Source: Armatimonadetes bacterium UBA5352
GTDB taxonomy: Bacteria > Armatimonadota > Zipacnadia > Zipacnadales > UBA5352
Reading direction: 5' to 3'
DNA length: 29,265 bases
Assembly: GCA_002411015.1 (NCBI GenBank)
Contig: DHPY01000014.1
Coordinates: 1-29,265 of the forward strand
Below the pieces are notes generated by a model. That model had not been told where the DNA came from. It worked only from the letters and a program-made list of their open reading frames with translations, and searched no databases. Position 1 is the first letter of the stretch. Every line of letters starts with the position of its first letter. This document shows positions 15,727-23,219 of this stretch, one piece after another. A program made the position numbers and the translations under genes.

Positions 15727-16788
15727 TCAGGAAAGTCCTCCCGGAAGCGCCTCGTCGTACATCGCCAGCACGTTCTCAAGCGGCGTGTCTGGCTGGATGC
15801 AGTGCGCGGGGGCTAGAATATAGCCGCCGCCCGCGCCCACGACCTCGATCCGCTCGCGCACCTCGCACCGCACGTCCTCCACCGAGCCATGCGGGAGGGT
15901 CTGCTGAGTGCTCACCAGCCCGCAGAAGGTCAGCCTGTCGCCGTAGAGGCGCTTGATGGTCGCAGGATCCATCCCGGCGGGCTCGGGCTGCATCGCGTCG
16001 AGGATATCGAGGCCCATCTCGATGAAGGTGGGCATGATCTCGTGCGTGTCACCGCAGGAGTGGAGCATCGCGAGGCAACCGTGCTCGTGCGCGAGGTCGA
16101 TGAACCTCTGCAGACGCGGCACGAAGAACTCGTCGAAGATCTTCGGCGGGAAGAGCCGCCCGCCCTGCTGGCCGCAGTCCTCGCCGAGCGCGAGGATGTC
16201 AATCGCGTCTCCCGCAGCCTCCAGCGCCCGGCGACAGTGCTCGTAGTAGTGCTCGACGCGCTTGTCGATAATCGCGACGCCCACCGGATCGTTTGTCATG
16301 ATGTCCACGAGCACGCGCTCCATCCCTCGCCCGCGGGAGACGCCGTTGACGATGTCCGGGATGCCCGCGCCGCCGAAGAGCACCGCGTATTCGCCCAGCG
16401 CCTCGGCACGCTCGCGCAGGCCGGAGTAGTCGTAGTCATCGGCGCTCGGCCACGGGTAGGCCTCGACCTCATCGAGGCTGTCGATCTCAGCGAAGGGGAG
16501 TTCGGTGGCCTCGGGGTAGGTGCCGCCCTGGTACTGCGTGTTCGTGTAGCCGATGCCCCAGACGTCATAGCGATCGGCCTTCCCCGGCAGTCGCGGACCG
16601 GGGCGACACTCCGCCCTGTAGGGCGCTCCGACGTGGCGCAGGTCGATCCCGAGCGCCTCGAGGATGTCGCGGTCTCCGAAGTGCGCGCGCAGCATCGCGT
16701 GGATCTCGGGCGTGAGGTAGACCTGCAGCGGCACGCGATCTGGCTGTTCGTGGCGGCAGGCGGTGAGGACGCGCTCCTTTGAGGTCAT
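15727..16788 (-). CDS. URO-D superfamily protein, MtaA/CmuA-like methyltransferase candidate
   Basis: A 353-residue member of the uroporphyrinogen decarboxylase superfamily. The opening MTSKERVLTACRHEQPDRVP is typical of the non-haem branch. Candidate zinc/thiol ligands are H243 and C245 in LHSCGD and C331 in PAHCIQPDTP, matching the HXC...C arrangement of MtaA/CmuA-type corrinoid:thiol methyltransferases. True HemE lacks this pattern, so haem synthesis is unlikely. Its ATG overlaps the stop of the preceding gene (ATGA at 16785-16788), and the glycosidase gene begins 2 nt after its stop, implying co-translation. No corrinoid protein is encoded nearby, so the methyl donor and acceptor remain unknown; demethylation of a methylated sugar is a hypothesis. 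Confidence 0.88.
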   Translation of the reverse strand: MTSKERVLTACRHEQPDRVPLQVYLTPEIHAMLRAHFGDRDILEALGIDLRHVGAPYRAECRPGPRLPGKADRYDVWGIGYTNTQYQGGTYPEATELPFAEIDSLDEVEAYPWPSADDYDYSGLRERAEALGEYAVLFGGAGIPDIVNGVSRGRGMERVLVDIMTNDPVGVAIIDKRVEHYYEHCRRALEAAGDAIDILALGEDCGQQGGRLFPPKIFDEFFVPRLQRFIDLAHEHGCLAMLHSCGDTHEIMPTFIEMGLDILDAMQPEPAGMDPATIKRLYGDRLTFCGLVSTQQTLPHGSVEDVRCEVRERIEVVGAGGGYILAPAHCIQPDTPLENVLAMYDEALPGGLS

Positions 16789-17453
16789 GGCTGCTCCTTT
16801 GCGCGCTCATAGAGATACGCGTTCCCGCGCTTGCCGACGTACTCGATGGCGCCGACTTCGCGCAGGGTGTAGGCGATCCTGCCGGCGAGGCGCTGGCGGA
16901 TGCGGCCGGCCTCGCGGATGTCCGGCACCGTGAACTGCTCCGGCAGGCCCTCAGGCAGCAGCCGCGCGAGGTCCGCCGGCTCCTCGAAGCGATGGCGCTC
17001 GAGGATCGCGAGCAGCTCATGGCCTATGATGGACTGGCCCTTGCGCCGCCAGCTCCCGTTGCCATCATCCAGCCAGTTCTCGCAAGCGGCGACCACGATC
17101 AGCTCCAGCGAGATGCGCTTGCGCCCGATGAGGCGGGTGGCGTAGACGAGCTGATCGAATGCCTCGCAGAGCTGCGCCTGCTTGGGCGAGCGGCGGCAGG
17201 AGATCTCCTCACCGGTCTCCGGGTCGAGCTTCGCGATCCACTTGTAGCGCACGATCGGGTGCACCAGCACCACCGGGTGCTCCTTGCCGAGGCGGTGCAG
17301 CTTGTCGCGGATGGCGGTGAAGGAGCCGGTCTGGATCTCGTAGATGACCCCGTCGCGGAGCGCGTCCGCGTAGAAGCCATCCATCTCGACCTCGATCGCC
17401 CCGTCATCGCCCGCGTAGAAGCGCTGCAGGGCCAGGTGCAGTGCGGAGGGCAT
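16785..17453 (-). CDS. Unknown conserved-type protein with D...EIQT motif and winged-helix-like C-terminus
   Basis: A 222-residue protein of unknown function. The N-terminal half has the pattern EVEMDGFYAD (21-30), then VIYEIQTGSF (37-46), then VVLVHPIV (61-68). The D25...E39-x-Q41 spacing resembles a PD-(D/E)XK nuclease core with the lysine replaced, though no activity can be claimed. A stretch with SPKQAQL (89-95) and a C-terminal region ending REVGAIEYVGKRGNAYLY looks like a winged helix-turn-helix. I recall similar proteins in archaea and bacteria as an uncharacterised family. ATG at 17453 has AGGAGG 5 nt upstream. The 3' end overlaps the URO-D/MtaA-like gene by ATGA, so expression is coupled to it. 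Confidence 0.8.
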   Translation of the reverse strand: MPSALHLALQRFYAGDDGAIEVEMDGFYADALRDGVIYEIQTGSFTAIRDKLHRLGKEHPVVLVHPIVRYKWIAKLDPETGEEISCRRSPKQAQLCEAFDQLVYATRLIGRKRISLELIVVAACENWLDDGNGSWRRKGQSIIGHELLAILERHRFEEPADLARLLPEGLPEQFTVPDIREAGRIRQRLAGRIAYTLREVGAIEYVGKRGNAYLYERAKEQP

Positions 17454-17481
17454 CGGTGCCTCCTGCCGTCAACGGAACCGT

Positions 17482-17586
17482 GGTGAAGGGTGAAAGGTAA
17501 ATGGTGAAGGGGTCGGCTGACTGCTTGCCGGAGAACTCAGCGAGCGCATCCAGACCATTCACCTGTCTCCCTTCACCCATCACCCG
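17482..17586. repeat. Heptamer tandem repeats in inverted orientation (hairpin-forming)
   Basis: Four near-identical 7-mers (GGTGAAG, GGTGAAA, GGTAAAT, GGTGAAG; 17482-17509) are followed about 45 bp later by inverse-complement units (ACCATTC at 17554-17560, TTCACCC and ATCACCC at 17572-17585). Together they form an imperfect long hairpin that fills most of the 136-bp gap between the first URO-D-like gene and the EIQT gene. It could attenuate or separate the two transcripts, or be a dispersed intergenic repeat. Confidence 0.6.
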
Positions 17587-17589
17587 CCG

Positions 17590-18822
17590 TTACGCGTACT
17601 TCTCGGCCATCTCGATGGCCAGCTTCGCCCACTCGTGCAGGCGGTTGTTGCGGCCGCGGAGGGTCTCGATCTCGCGGAGCACGATCTGGTACGGGTGCCC
17701 CTGCAGCATCGAGAGGCCTCGCTCCAGGTGCGCGCGGTGCTCATCGAGCGTGTCCGGTAGCGTCACCTGCGCGGCCGATTGGCGCCACATGATGCAGTAG
17801 CGGCCCTGACAGGCCTCGATCACCTTCTCAAGGTCGCTCCAGAAGCTGCAGACGAAGATGCGCAGGTTCGGGATGCCCAGCACGATATCGGTCTTGGCCG
17901 AGAGGCTCTCGCAGCAGCCGTACTGGACGCGCCCGTAGCTCTGGAAGAGCACCTTCTGGTAGCTGAGCAGGAACTCCTCGTGCATCCGCGGGCCGACCGT
18001 GTCAAACTCCTGCGAGTTCGCCGCCACCCAGAGGTTGTGCAGGCCGACGGGCCCCTCGTCCGGCGGGTCGTTGACCGGGTCGGAGCAGAACATCGGCTCG
18101 TGGTGGTTGGTGGTAAGGACGCCCGCCTCCTCGGCTACACGCATGCCGTTGAGCGCGCCCTCGGTGAGCTTCGCCATCGCGCGGTGGACAAGCTCGGGCC
18201 GGAATGCCAGGTCCTCCACCATCGGGCCCATGCCGCGCAGTGCCTCGAGCAGGTTCTGCTGCATCGGCGCGACCGGCGGCGAGCCCTCGATGCGCACTGG
18301 CATCGCGTCGTCGAGGATCTCAGCGGCCTGCGCGGCGGCGCGCTCGGTGGCCTCGGCATCATAGTAGAAGCTCGGCACTCGCAGCTTCTCGTAGTCTTCA
18401 GGCGTCTCGATCGGGTGGTAGTACTTGAAGCCGCCGACCTCGGTGGAGCCGATGGACTGCTTGATCTGCAGCCCCCACGTCGGCGTCTGCTCGGGCCGGA
18501 TGACCGCGCGCACCGGCCACCATGCCTCGACGATGTGGTCGTCGCCGATCTCCTGCTTGAGGAGGTCGTAGCGGAAGGTGCGTTCCATCGCGCGGCAGGT
18601 GGGGTCGGTGCACTGAAGCTCGCTCTCAGGCAGCACCTCGCGCCGCGCCAGGGCGATCCGGCACCACACGGGCGCGCGGTCGGGCCTGCGCAGTTCGTTG
18701 ACATCGCGCCAGCGCTGCCGGCGGCGCTCGTACTGCCCACTCTGCGCAAGCTCCATCACCTGCGCGGCGAGTTCGCGAACGATGCGGATATCGTCCTGTG
18801 AGAGCGATCGGGGCGTCGGCAT
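17590..18822 (-). CDS. URO-D superfamily protein (divergent, YGCCE type)
   Basis: A 410-residue protein related to uroporphyrinogen decarboxylase-like/cobalamin-independent methionine-synthase-like proteins. It has a long helical N-terminus (about 1-60), RAPVWCRI, a barrel with EGSPPVAPMQQ, NHHEPMFCSDP and the probable metal/thiol site QYGCCESLS where other family members have HXCG. The very different ligand motif separates it from the second URO-D protein downstream, so the two are not a recent duplication. ATG at 18822 is supported by AGGAG 8 nt upstream; extension to 18933 is unlikely. It heads the minus-strand run and diverges from the flavodoxin gene with 141 bp between starts. Relatives are found in sugar-catabolic clusters; the reaction is unknown. 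Confidence 0.85.
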   Translation of the reverse strand: MPTPRSLSQDDIRIVRELAAQVMELAQSGQYERRRQRWRDVNELRRPDRAPVWCRIALARREVLPESELQCTDPTCRAMERTFRYDLLKQEIGDDHIVEAWWPVRAVIRPEQTPTWGLQIKQSIGSTEVGGFKYYHPIETPEDYEKLRVPSFYYDAEATERAAAQAAEILDDAMPVRIEGSPPVAPMQQNLLEALRGMGPMVEDLAFRPELVHRAMAKLTEGALNGMRVAEEAGVLTTNHHEPMFCSDPVNDPPDEGPVGLHNLWVAANSQEFDTVGPRMHEEFLLSYQKVLFQSYGRVQYGCCESLSAKTDIVLGIPNLRIFVCSFWSDLEKVIEACQGRYCIMWRQSAAQVTLPDTLDEHRAHLERGLSMLQGHPYQIVLREIETLRGRNNRLHEWAKLAIEMAEKYA

Positions 18823-18963
18823 TGACGGTTCTCCTGGCGTGGGACGTAGGGATGGGCGCATGTTCGACTCCGGCGGCGGAGATTCCTCGCTACCTCGCAG
18901 GTATCTGAGGGGCGCGGGCGAATGCGGCGGCATACTGCTAAAGGCGTCTGGAGGTGCTGTGAG

Positions 18964-19479
18964 ATGCGCATCCTGATCGCGTTCTACTCCCGCACCGGGA
19001 TCACGAAGAAGACCTGCAACGCCATCGCCGAGGCCCTCACGAACTCTGGCGGCTCAGTCGAGGTGCAGGTCGAGGAGATCATCGACCGAGAGGACCGCAG
19101 CGGGGCGCTGGGCTATGCGCGCGCGGGCCGGGACGCCATGAGGAAGCGAACCACGGAGATTGAGCCGGTGCAGGCCGAGGTGGCGGCATACGACCTCGTG
19201 GTGATCGGAACGCCGGTCTGGGCGTGGACTGCCGTGCCGGCCTGCCGGGCGTTCTGCGAGCAGTTCGCAGCGGAGATGAAGGCGGTCGCGTTCGTGGCGA
19301 CGATGGGCGGTAACGGCGACCGGGGCGCGTTCGAGGCACTCGAGGAGTGGTGCGGGAAAGCGCCCGTAGCGACCGTCGCTGTTCGCGAGCGCTTCGTGAA
19401 GCGGGAGGATGCCGAGGACTTTGCGCAGCCGGTGGAAGCATTTGCGCGGCAGTTGCTGGCAGCAGCAGCGGGCGCCTGA
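18964..19479 (+). CDS. Flavodoxin family protein
   Basis: A 171-residue FMN-binding electron-transfer or quinone-reductase-type protein. The phosphate-binding loop is at the N-terminus (FYSRTGITKKT, S-x-T-G-x-T), followed by the 50s-loop-like strand DLVVIGTPVWAW and the later VAFVATMGGNGDRGAF, as in short flavodoxins and NADPH-FMN reductases. ATG at 18964 has GGAGG 9 nt upstream. It diverges from the first URO-D-like gene. In URO-D/MtaA systems a reductant is needed to reactivate cobalamin, so a link is conceivable, but it is only positional here. It ends inside a strong hairpin. Confidence 0.88.
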   Translation: MRILIAFYSRTGITKKTCNAIAEALTNSGGSVEVQVEEIIDREDRSGALGYARAGRDAMRKRTTEIEPVQAEVAAYDLVVIGTPVWAWTAVPACRAFCEQFAAEMKAVAFVATMGGNGDRGAFEALEEWCGKAPVATVAVRERFVKREDAEDFAQPVEAFARQLLAAAAGA

Positions 19480-19502
19480 AAGGTCTGAACCTTCAGGCGC
19501 CC
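19470..19502. terminator. Strong hairpin terminator overlapping the flavodoxin stop
   Basis: A perfect 11-bp stem, GGGCGCCTGAA/TTCAGGCGCCC (19470-19480 and 19492-19502), has a loop that can pair further (AGGT/ACCT). The left arm contains the flavodoxin stop codon. It also lies 63 bp past the end of the convergent isomerase gene, so it may serve both. Confidence 0.7.
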
Positions 19503-19565
19503 GGGCACTCAACCGGGTGGTCATCGGCGCCCGCCAGTGGCTGTCCGCAGCGTGGCGCAGGGCGC

Positions 19566-20324
19566 CTACGCTACTCCAATGCTCTGCAGGTACTCCATGC
19601 ACTCCAGCACAGCCTGGTGGCGGGCAGGGGCGTCGAGGCCTCGCATCAGCGGCCCCTCAAGCTCAAGGGTCAGCGGACCGGTGAAGCCCGCGCGCTCCAG
19701 CGTCGCGAATATGCGCTCGAACTGCACGACGCCCTGGCCGAGCACCGGAAACTGCGGCGACTTGAAGCCACCATCAGTGTCCTTGAGGTGCATGCTGGCG
19801 ACGAAGTCCACCACGCGCTCAAGCTCGTCGGCGCTGTCGAGACCCTCGTTGTAGTAGAAGATATTGGCGGTGTCGAAGTTCACCCGCAGGCTCGGGTGGC
19901 CGACCGCTTCCATGGTCGCCAGCATCTTGTCAGCGTTCTCGCAGTATGGCAGGTGCGTCTCCAGCGAGATCACGATCCCGCGGCTGGCTGCCTCCTCCGC
20001 AAGCTCCCTCAGCAGCCTCATCGCGCGATCGTGGTCCTCCTCGCCTGAGGCGCTGGTGAAGAAGATCGGGATGCCAAGCTGCTGCGCTGTATCGAGGGTG
20101 GCGATGTAGGAGGCGATGGACTCCTCCTCGTTGAGCTTCACGCCGCCAGCAACGGTCATAGGCTCGATCCCTGCGCCGCGGAGGGCGTCGACGGCCTCAG
20201 TGAGTTCCTCAGCGGGACGCGCTGTGACCTCGAAGCCCTTCACAGGGCCGCCCGGCATCAGTTCGACAGCATTCTGCCAGCCCAGGTAAACGGGCTCACG
20301 GACCGAGTAGTCGCTGAAACGCAT
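19566..20324 (-). CDS. Sugar phosphate isomerase/epimerase-like (xylose isomerase-like TIM barrel)
   Basis: A 252-residue AP-endonuclease-2/xylose-isomerase-like barrel protein. The metal-ligand pattern is visible: glutamate in SLETHLP, aspartate in VNFDTANIFYY, histidine in ASMHLKDTDGG and a final glutamate in TLELEG. This predicts divalent-metal-dependent isomerisation, epimerisation or dehydration of a sugar or inositol derivative. ATG at 20324 has AGGAG 9 nt upstream; the ATG at 20378 lacks family similarity. It lies 93 bp downstream of the 59-residue gene in the same orientation, with a hairpin between them, so it is probably a separate unit. It fits functionally with the Gfo/Idh/MocA enzyme at 7814-9064. 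Confidence 0.88.
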   Translation of the reverse strand: MRFSDYSVREPVYLGWQNAVELMPGGPVKGFEVTARPAEELTEAVDALRGAGIEPMTVAGGVKLNEEESIASYIATLDTAQQLGIPIFFTSASGEEDHDRAMRLLRELAEEAASRGIVISLETHLPYCENADKMLATMEAVGHPSLRVNFDTANIFYYNEGLDSADELERVVDFVASMHLKDTDGGFKSPQFPVLGQGVVQFERIFATLERAGFTGPLTLELEGPLMRGLDAPARHQAVLECMEYLQSIGVA

Positions 20325-20362
20325 GATCGGTGGCTCCTTGTCAGGCTTCATGGACTGGGTGT

Positions 20363-20388
20363 GTGGCGCGTGCGCCATCCTGCGCCAC
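20363..20388 (-). terminator. Hairpin downstream of the NHEJ cluster
   Basis: GTGGCGC (20363-20369) pairs with GCGCCAC (20382-20388). An alternative tight hairpin, TGGCGC-GT-GCGCCA, occupies 20364-20377. The site lies between the 59-residue gene and the isomerase gene and may end the ku-ligD transcript. Confidence 0.45.
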
Positions 20389-20417
20389 CCGATGCAGCCA
20401 ACCTCACGAGGCGCCGC

Positions 20418-20597
20418 TCAACGCTTCGAGCGATCGAGCGACATCTCGTGCGCGATCTGATCCAGCATCGCAGCGGTGGCAAGCTGCGCGTTCACCTGCG
20501 CGAACATCAGCACCTGATCAACGGTCTCCAGCTTCTCAGCGGCCTGGCGCAGCGCGTTCTTGGCGTGCTCAACGTGGAAGTCGTAGTGCTTCTTCAT
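20418..20597 (-). CDS. 59-residue helical protein of unknown function, downstream of ligD
   Basis: A short protein predicted to form two amphipathic helices (about residues 3-22 and 25-50), rich in Ala, Gln and His, with no signal peptide or membrane span. ATG at 20597 follows a GGGGAG site about 11 nt upstream. Reading frames extending further upstream would run into the ligD gene and are less likely. It begins 89 bp after the ligD stop on the same strand, so it may be the third gene of the NHEJ transcript. I do not recognise the family. The strongest argument that it is real is its clean, charged, protein-like composition without the Arg/Ser-rich bias of shadow frames. Confidence 0.6.
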   Translation of the reverse strand: MKKHYDFHVEHAKNALRQAAEKLETVDQVLMFAQVNAQLATAAMLDQIAHEMSLDRSKR

Positions 20598-20686
20598 GGT
20601 GAGGTCTTCTCCCCGGAGAGACAGATCTGCGTGGTGCGCGGTATAGTTGACCGCCGACGCGCAAAGACCTTCACACACTTTGTTAA

Positions 20687-23200
20687 TCAACCGATCAGCG
20701 CGCTCATGACCTCCTGCAGGCTGCGCGCGTGGCGGTCGATCTCCGCCCACGGATCGCCGCGCTCCGCAAGCCGGTCGAGGATGTTCCGCAGGTTCCAGCG
20801 CTGCGGCGTGAGCGCGGGATCATCCAGCTCCTCCCAGTCGAGCGGTGTCGCGATCGGCGCCCCGGGCTTGTCGCGCACCGAGTACGGCGCCACCGCCGTC
20901 TGCGAGCGCGAGTTCCGCCACGGGTCGATCAGCAGCCGCCCCCGGCGCTTCGCCTTCCGGTGCTCAGTCGTCAGCCGCTCCGAATCGGCCTGCGCCACCG
21001 TCTGCGCGAGAAGCTGGGAGAACTGCGCGACCTGCTCGACCTCCACCTCGGGAGCAAGCGGCGTCACCACGTGCAGCCCGCGAGAGCCCGTGGTCATCAC
21101 GAACGCGCTCAGGCCGATGCCCTCCAGCAGCGACCGGATCGTCCGCGCAGACTCGATCACGAAGCCGAAGTCGTCGCTGTCATCGGACGGGTCGAGGTCG
21201 AGGATCATCCGGTCCGGGTAGAAGAGCCGCTCGCGCCGGCTTGTCCAGACATGCAGCACCGGCACGAGGTTCGCGAGGTAGACCAGCACGTCCGGGCTGT
21301 CCGCGATGGGGTAGGCGATGGCGTCATCGTCGCCCTTCACGACCTCTCGCGGGATCCACTCCGGGAAGTACTCGGGCGCGTCCTTCTGGAAGAACCTCTC
21401 GCCATCGGGGCCGTTGGGGAAGCGCATCAGGGTCAGCGGCCGCCCCTCGATCAGCGGCAGCATCACCGGCGCCACGCGGCGGTAGTAGTCCACGAACTCG
21501 CCCTTCGTGATCCCGGCATCCGCGAACAGCACCTTGTCCTCGTTCGAGAGCTTGAACTCGCGCGTGAGCGCCACCGGCTCCAGCGGCTTCGGCTTCGGCT
21601 CCTCCGGCCGCTCGCGAATCACGTCGGCAGGCGCTACGTCATCCCGCAGGCCGAGGAAGCGCGGGTGCCGCAGCGTCCCGGCATCGGTCCACTCAGTGAA
21701 GCCAACCTCCGCAACCAGCTCAGGCTCCACGAAGTGCGCGTCCTTCGGAAGCTCCTCGCCACCGGCGTAGGGCGAGTCCTCGCGCGCCAGCTCGCCCATG
21801 CGCTTGCTGATGTCGCGGAGCTTCGCGTCGGTAAAGCCGGTGCCGACCTTGCCCGCGTAGCGCAGCGCGCCGTCCTCGTAGTAGCCGAGCAGCAGCGATC
21901 CGAAGCCGGAGCGCGCCCCGCCCGGGTCGGTCCAGCCCGCGATCACAAGCTCCTGCTGCCGCACGCACTTGAACTTGAGCCAGTTCGTTGAGCGGCCGGA
22001 GGTGTACTTCGCGGCTGAAAGCTTCGCGATCAGGCCCTCCCAGCCCGCCTCACAGGCCTCCTCGTAGTAGGCCTCGCCCTGCTCCAGGCGGTGCTCGGTC
22101 GGGAAGAGCGGCTCGCGCAGGCGGAAGGCGGTGGTGATGAGCTGCTTGCGATGCAGGAGGTCCACGCGCGTGAGGTCCTGCCTGGCGAGGTACAGGAGGT
22201 CGAAGAGGTAGAGCTGCACCTGCACTCCCGTTGCGCGCGCCTTCGCGACGGAGGTCACGTGCATCCGCCGCTGCAGCCTGGAGAAGCTCTCGCGGCCCCT
22301 GTCGTCGAGCGCGATGATCTCCCCGTCGAGGATGAAGTCATCCTGCTCGAGCGCGGAGATGGCCTCCACCAGTTCCGGGTAGCCGTTGTTGATGAGGTTG
22401 CGGTTGCGGGACATCAGTCGCACCTCGTCGCCCTTGCGGAAGACCAGGCAGCGCTCGCCGTCGAACTTGCGCTCAAAGAGCCAGGCTGGATCGGAGAACC
22501 GCTTGTCCGTCAGCGTGGCGAGCATCGGCTCGATCCACTGAGGCTGCGGTCCGGGGATGAGGTTCGCGCGCTGCTCGTGGGGCAGCCCGCCAAAGAGCGT
22601 GTCGGGCCCTCCGCCTGTGCTCTCGACAAGCTGATCGATCGTGCGACCGCTGATGACCGACTCAGGGCGCTCGGCGGTGATGTCTCGCGCGGGATTGGCG
22701 TCGGGGCCCTTCATCTTGAAGAAGAGCCACTGGCCGTCACCGCCGTCGCGGTCGGTGCGGATGAACGCCCAGTCGCCGTCGAGCTTCTCGCCATGGAAGC
22801 GGACCGCGAGGTGCCCCTCCTCGACCCCGTCCTCAGCCGGCCCCTTGCCCTCGTGCGCGCGCTCCCAGGTCCCTCGGTCCCACACAATCACCGGCCCGGC
22901 GCCGTAGTTGCCCTCGGGGATCACGCCCTCGAACTCGGCGTAGCTCAGCGGGTGGTCCTCGGTGCGGATCGCGAGGCGCTTCACATCGGGGTCGTAGCTC
23001 GGGCCCTTCGGCACCGCCCAGGAGACCAGCACTCCGCCGATCTCCAGCCGCACGTCATAGTGCATCCGCGTGGCGTCGTGCTGCTGGATGACGAAACGTG
23101 GCGCGGCGGGCGAGGGTTTCCCGGCCTCGACAGGCTCAGGCGTCTCGCCGAAATCGCGCTTCTCGCGGTATTGCTTGAGGGCGTCATTGGGTGGCGTCAA
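20687..23200 (-). CDS. ligD: Multifunctional ATP-dependent DNA ligase D (NHEJ)
   Basis: An 837-residue protein that processes and seals double-strand breaks with Ku. Domains run in the Pseudomonas-like order. The 3'-phosphoesterase is at about 1-190 with HDATRMHYDVRLE (H41, H47) and H83 in DHPLSYAEFEG. The ATP-dependent ligase is at about 220-530, with the adenylated lysine K245 in ERKFDGER, EGLIAK and LKFK. The primase-polymerase is at about 550-837, with catalytic aspartates in ILDLDPSDD (667-674) and the SRGLHVV strand. The start is a TTG at 23200 with no clear Shine-Dalgarno site, 19 nt after the ku stop. The typical opening (LKQYREKRDFGETPEP) supports it, and translation may depend on reinitiation from ku. 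All key residues appear intact. Confidence 0.97.
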   Translation of the reverse strand: MTPPNDALKQYREKRDFGETPEPVEAGKPSPAAPRFVIQQHDATRMHYDVRLEIGGVLVSWAVPKGPSYDPDVKRLAIRTEDHPLSYAEFEGVIPEGNYGAGPVIVWDRGTWERAHEGKGPAEDGVEEGHLAVRFHGEKLDGDWAFIRTDRDGGDGQWLFFKMKGPDANPARDITAERPESVISGRTIDQLVESTGGGPDTLFGGLPHEQRANLIPGPQPQWIEPMLATLTDKRFSDPAWLFERKFDGERCLVFRKGDEVRLMSRNRNLINNGYPELVEAISALEQDDFILDGEIIALDDRGRESFSRLQRRMHVTSVAKARATGVQVQLYLFDLLYLARQDLTRVDLLHRKQLITTAFRLREPLFPTEHRLEQGEAYYEEACEAGWEGLIAKLSAAKYTSGRSTNWLKFKCVRQQELVIAGWTDPGGARSGFGSLLLGYYEDGALRYAGKVGTGFTDAKLRDISKRMGELAREDSPYAGGEELPKDAHFVEPELVAEVGFTEWTDAGTLRHPRFLGLRDDVAPADVIRERPEEPKPKPLEPVALTREFKLSNEDKVLFADAGITKGEFVDYYRRVAPVMLPLIEGRPLTLMRFPNGPDGERFFQKDAPEYFPEWIPREVVKGDDDAIAYPIADSPDVLVYLANLVPVLHVWTSRRERLFYPDRMILDLDPSDDSDDFGFVIESARTIRSLLEGIGLSAFVMTTGSRGLHVVTPLAPEVEVEQVAQFSQLLAQTVAQADSERLTTEHRKAKRRGRLLIDPWRNSRSQTAVAPYSVRDKPGAPIATPLDWEELDDPALTPQRWNLRNILDRLAERGDPWAEIDRHARSLQEVMSALIG

Positions 23201-23219
23201 TGCACTGTAACCGCTGCGG

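Noticed and set aside
15727..16788. Annotation of this gene as haem-pathway HemE
   Set aside because: The HSCG and AHC ligand motifs and the operon context fit MtaA/CmuA-like relatives, and no other haem genes are present.
17482..17586. CRISPR array
   Set aside because: The repeat units are 7 bp without unique spacers and are inverted on the other arm. No cas genes are present.
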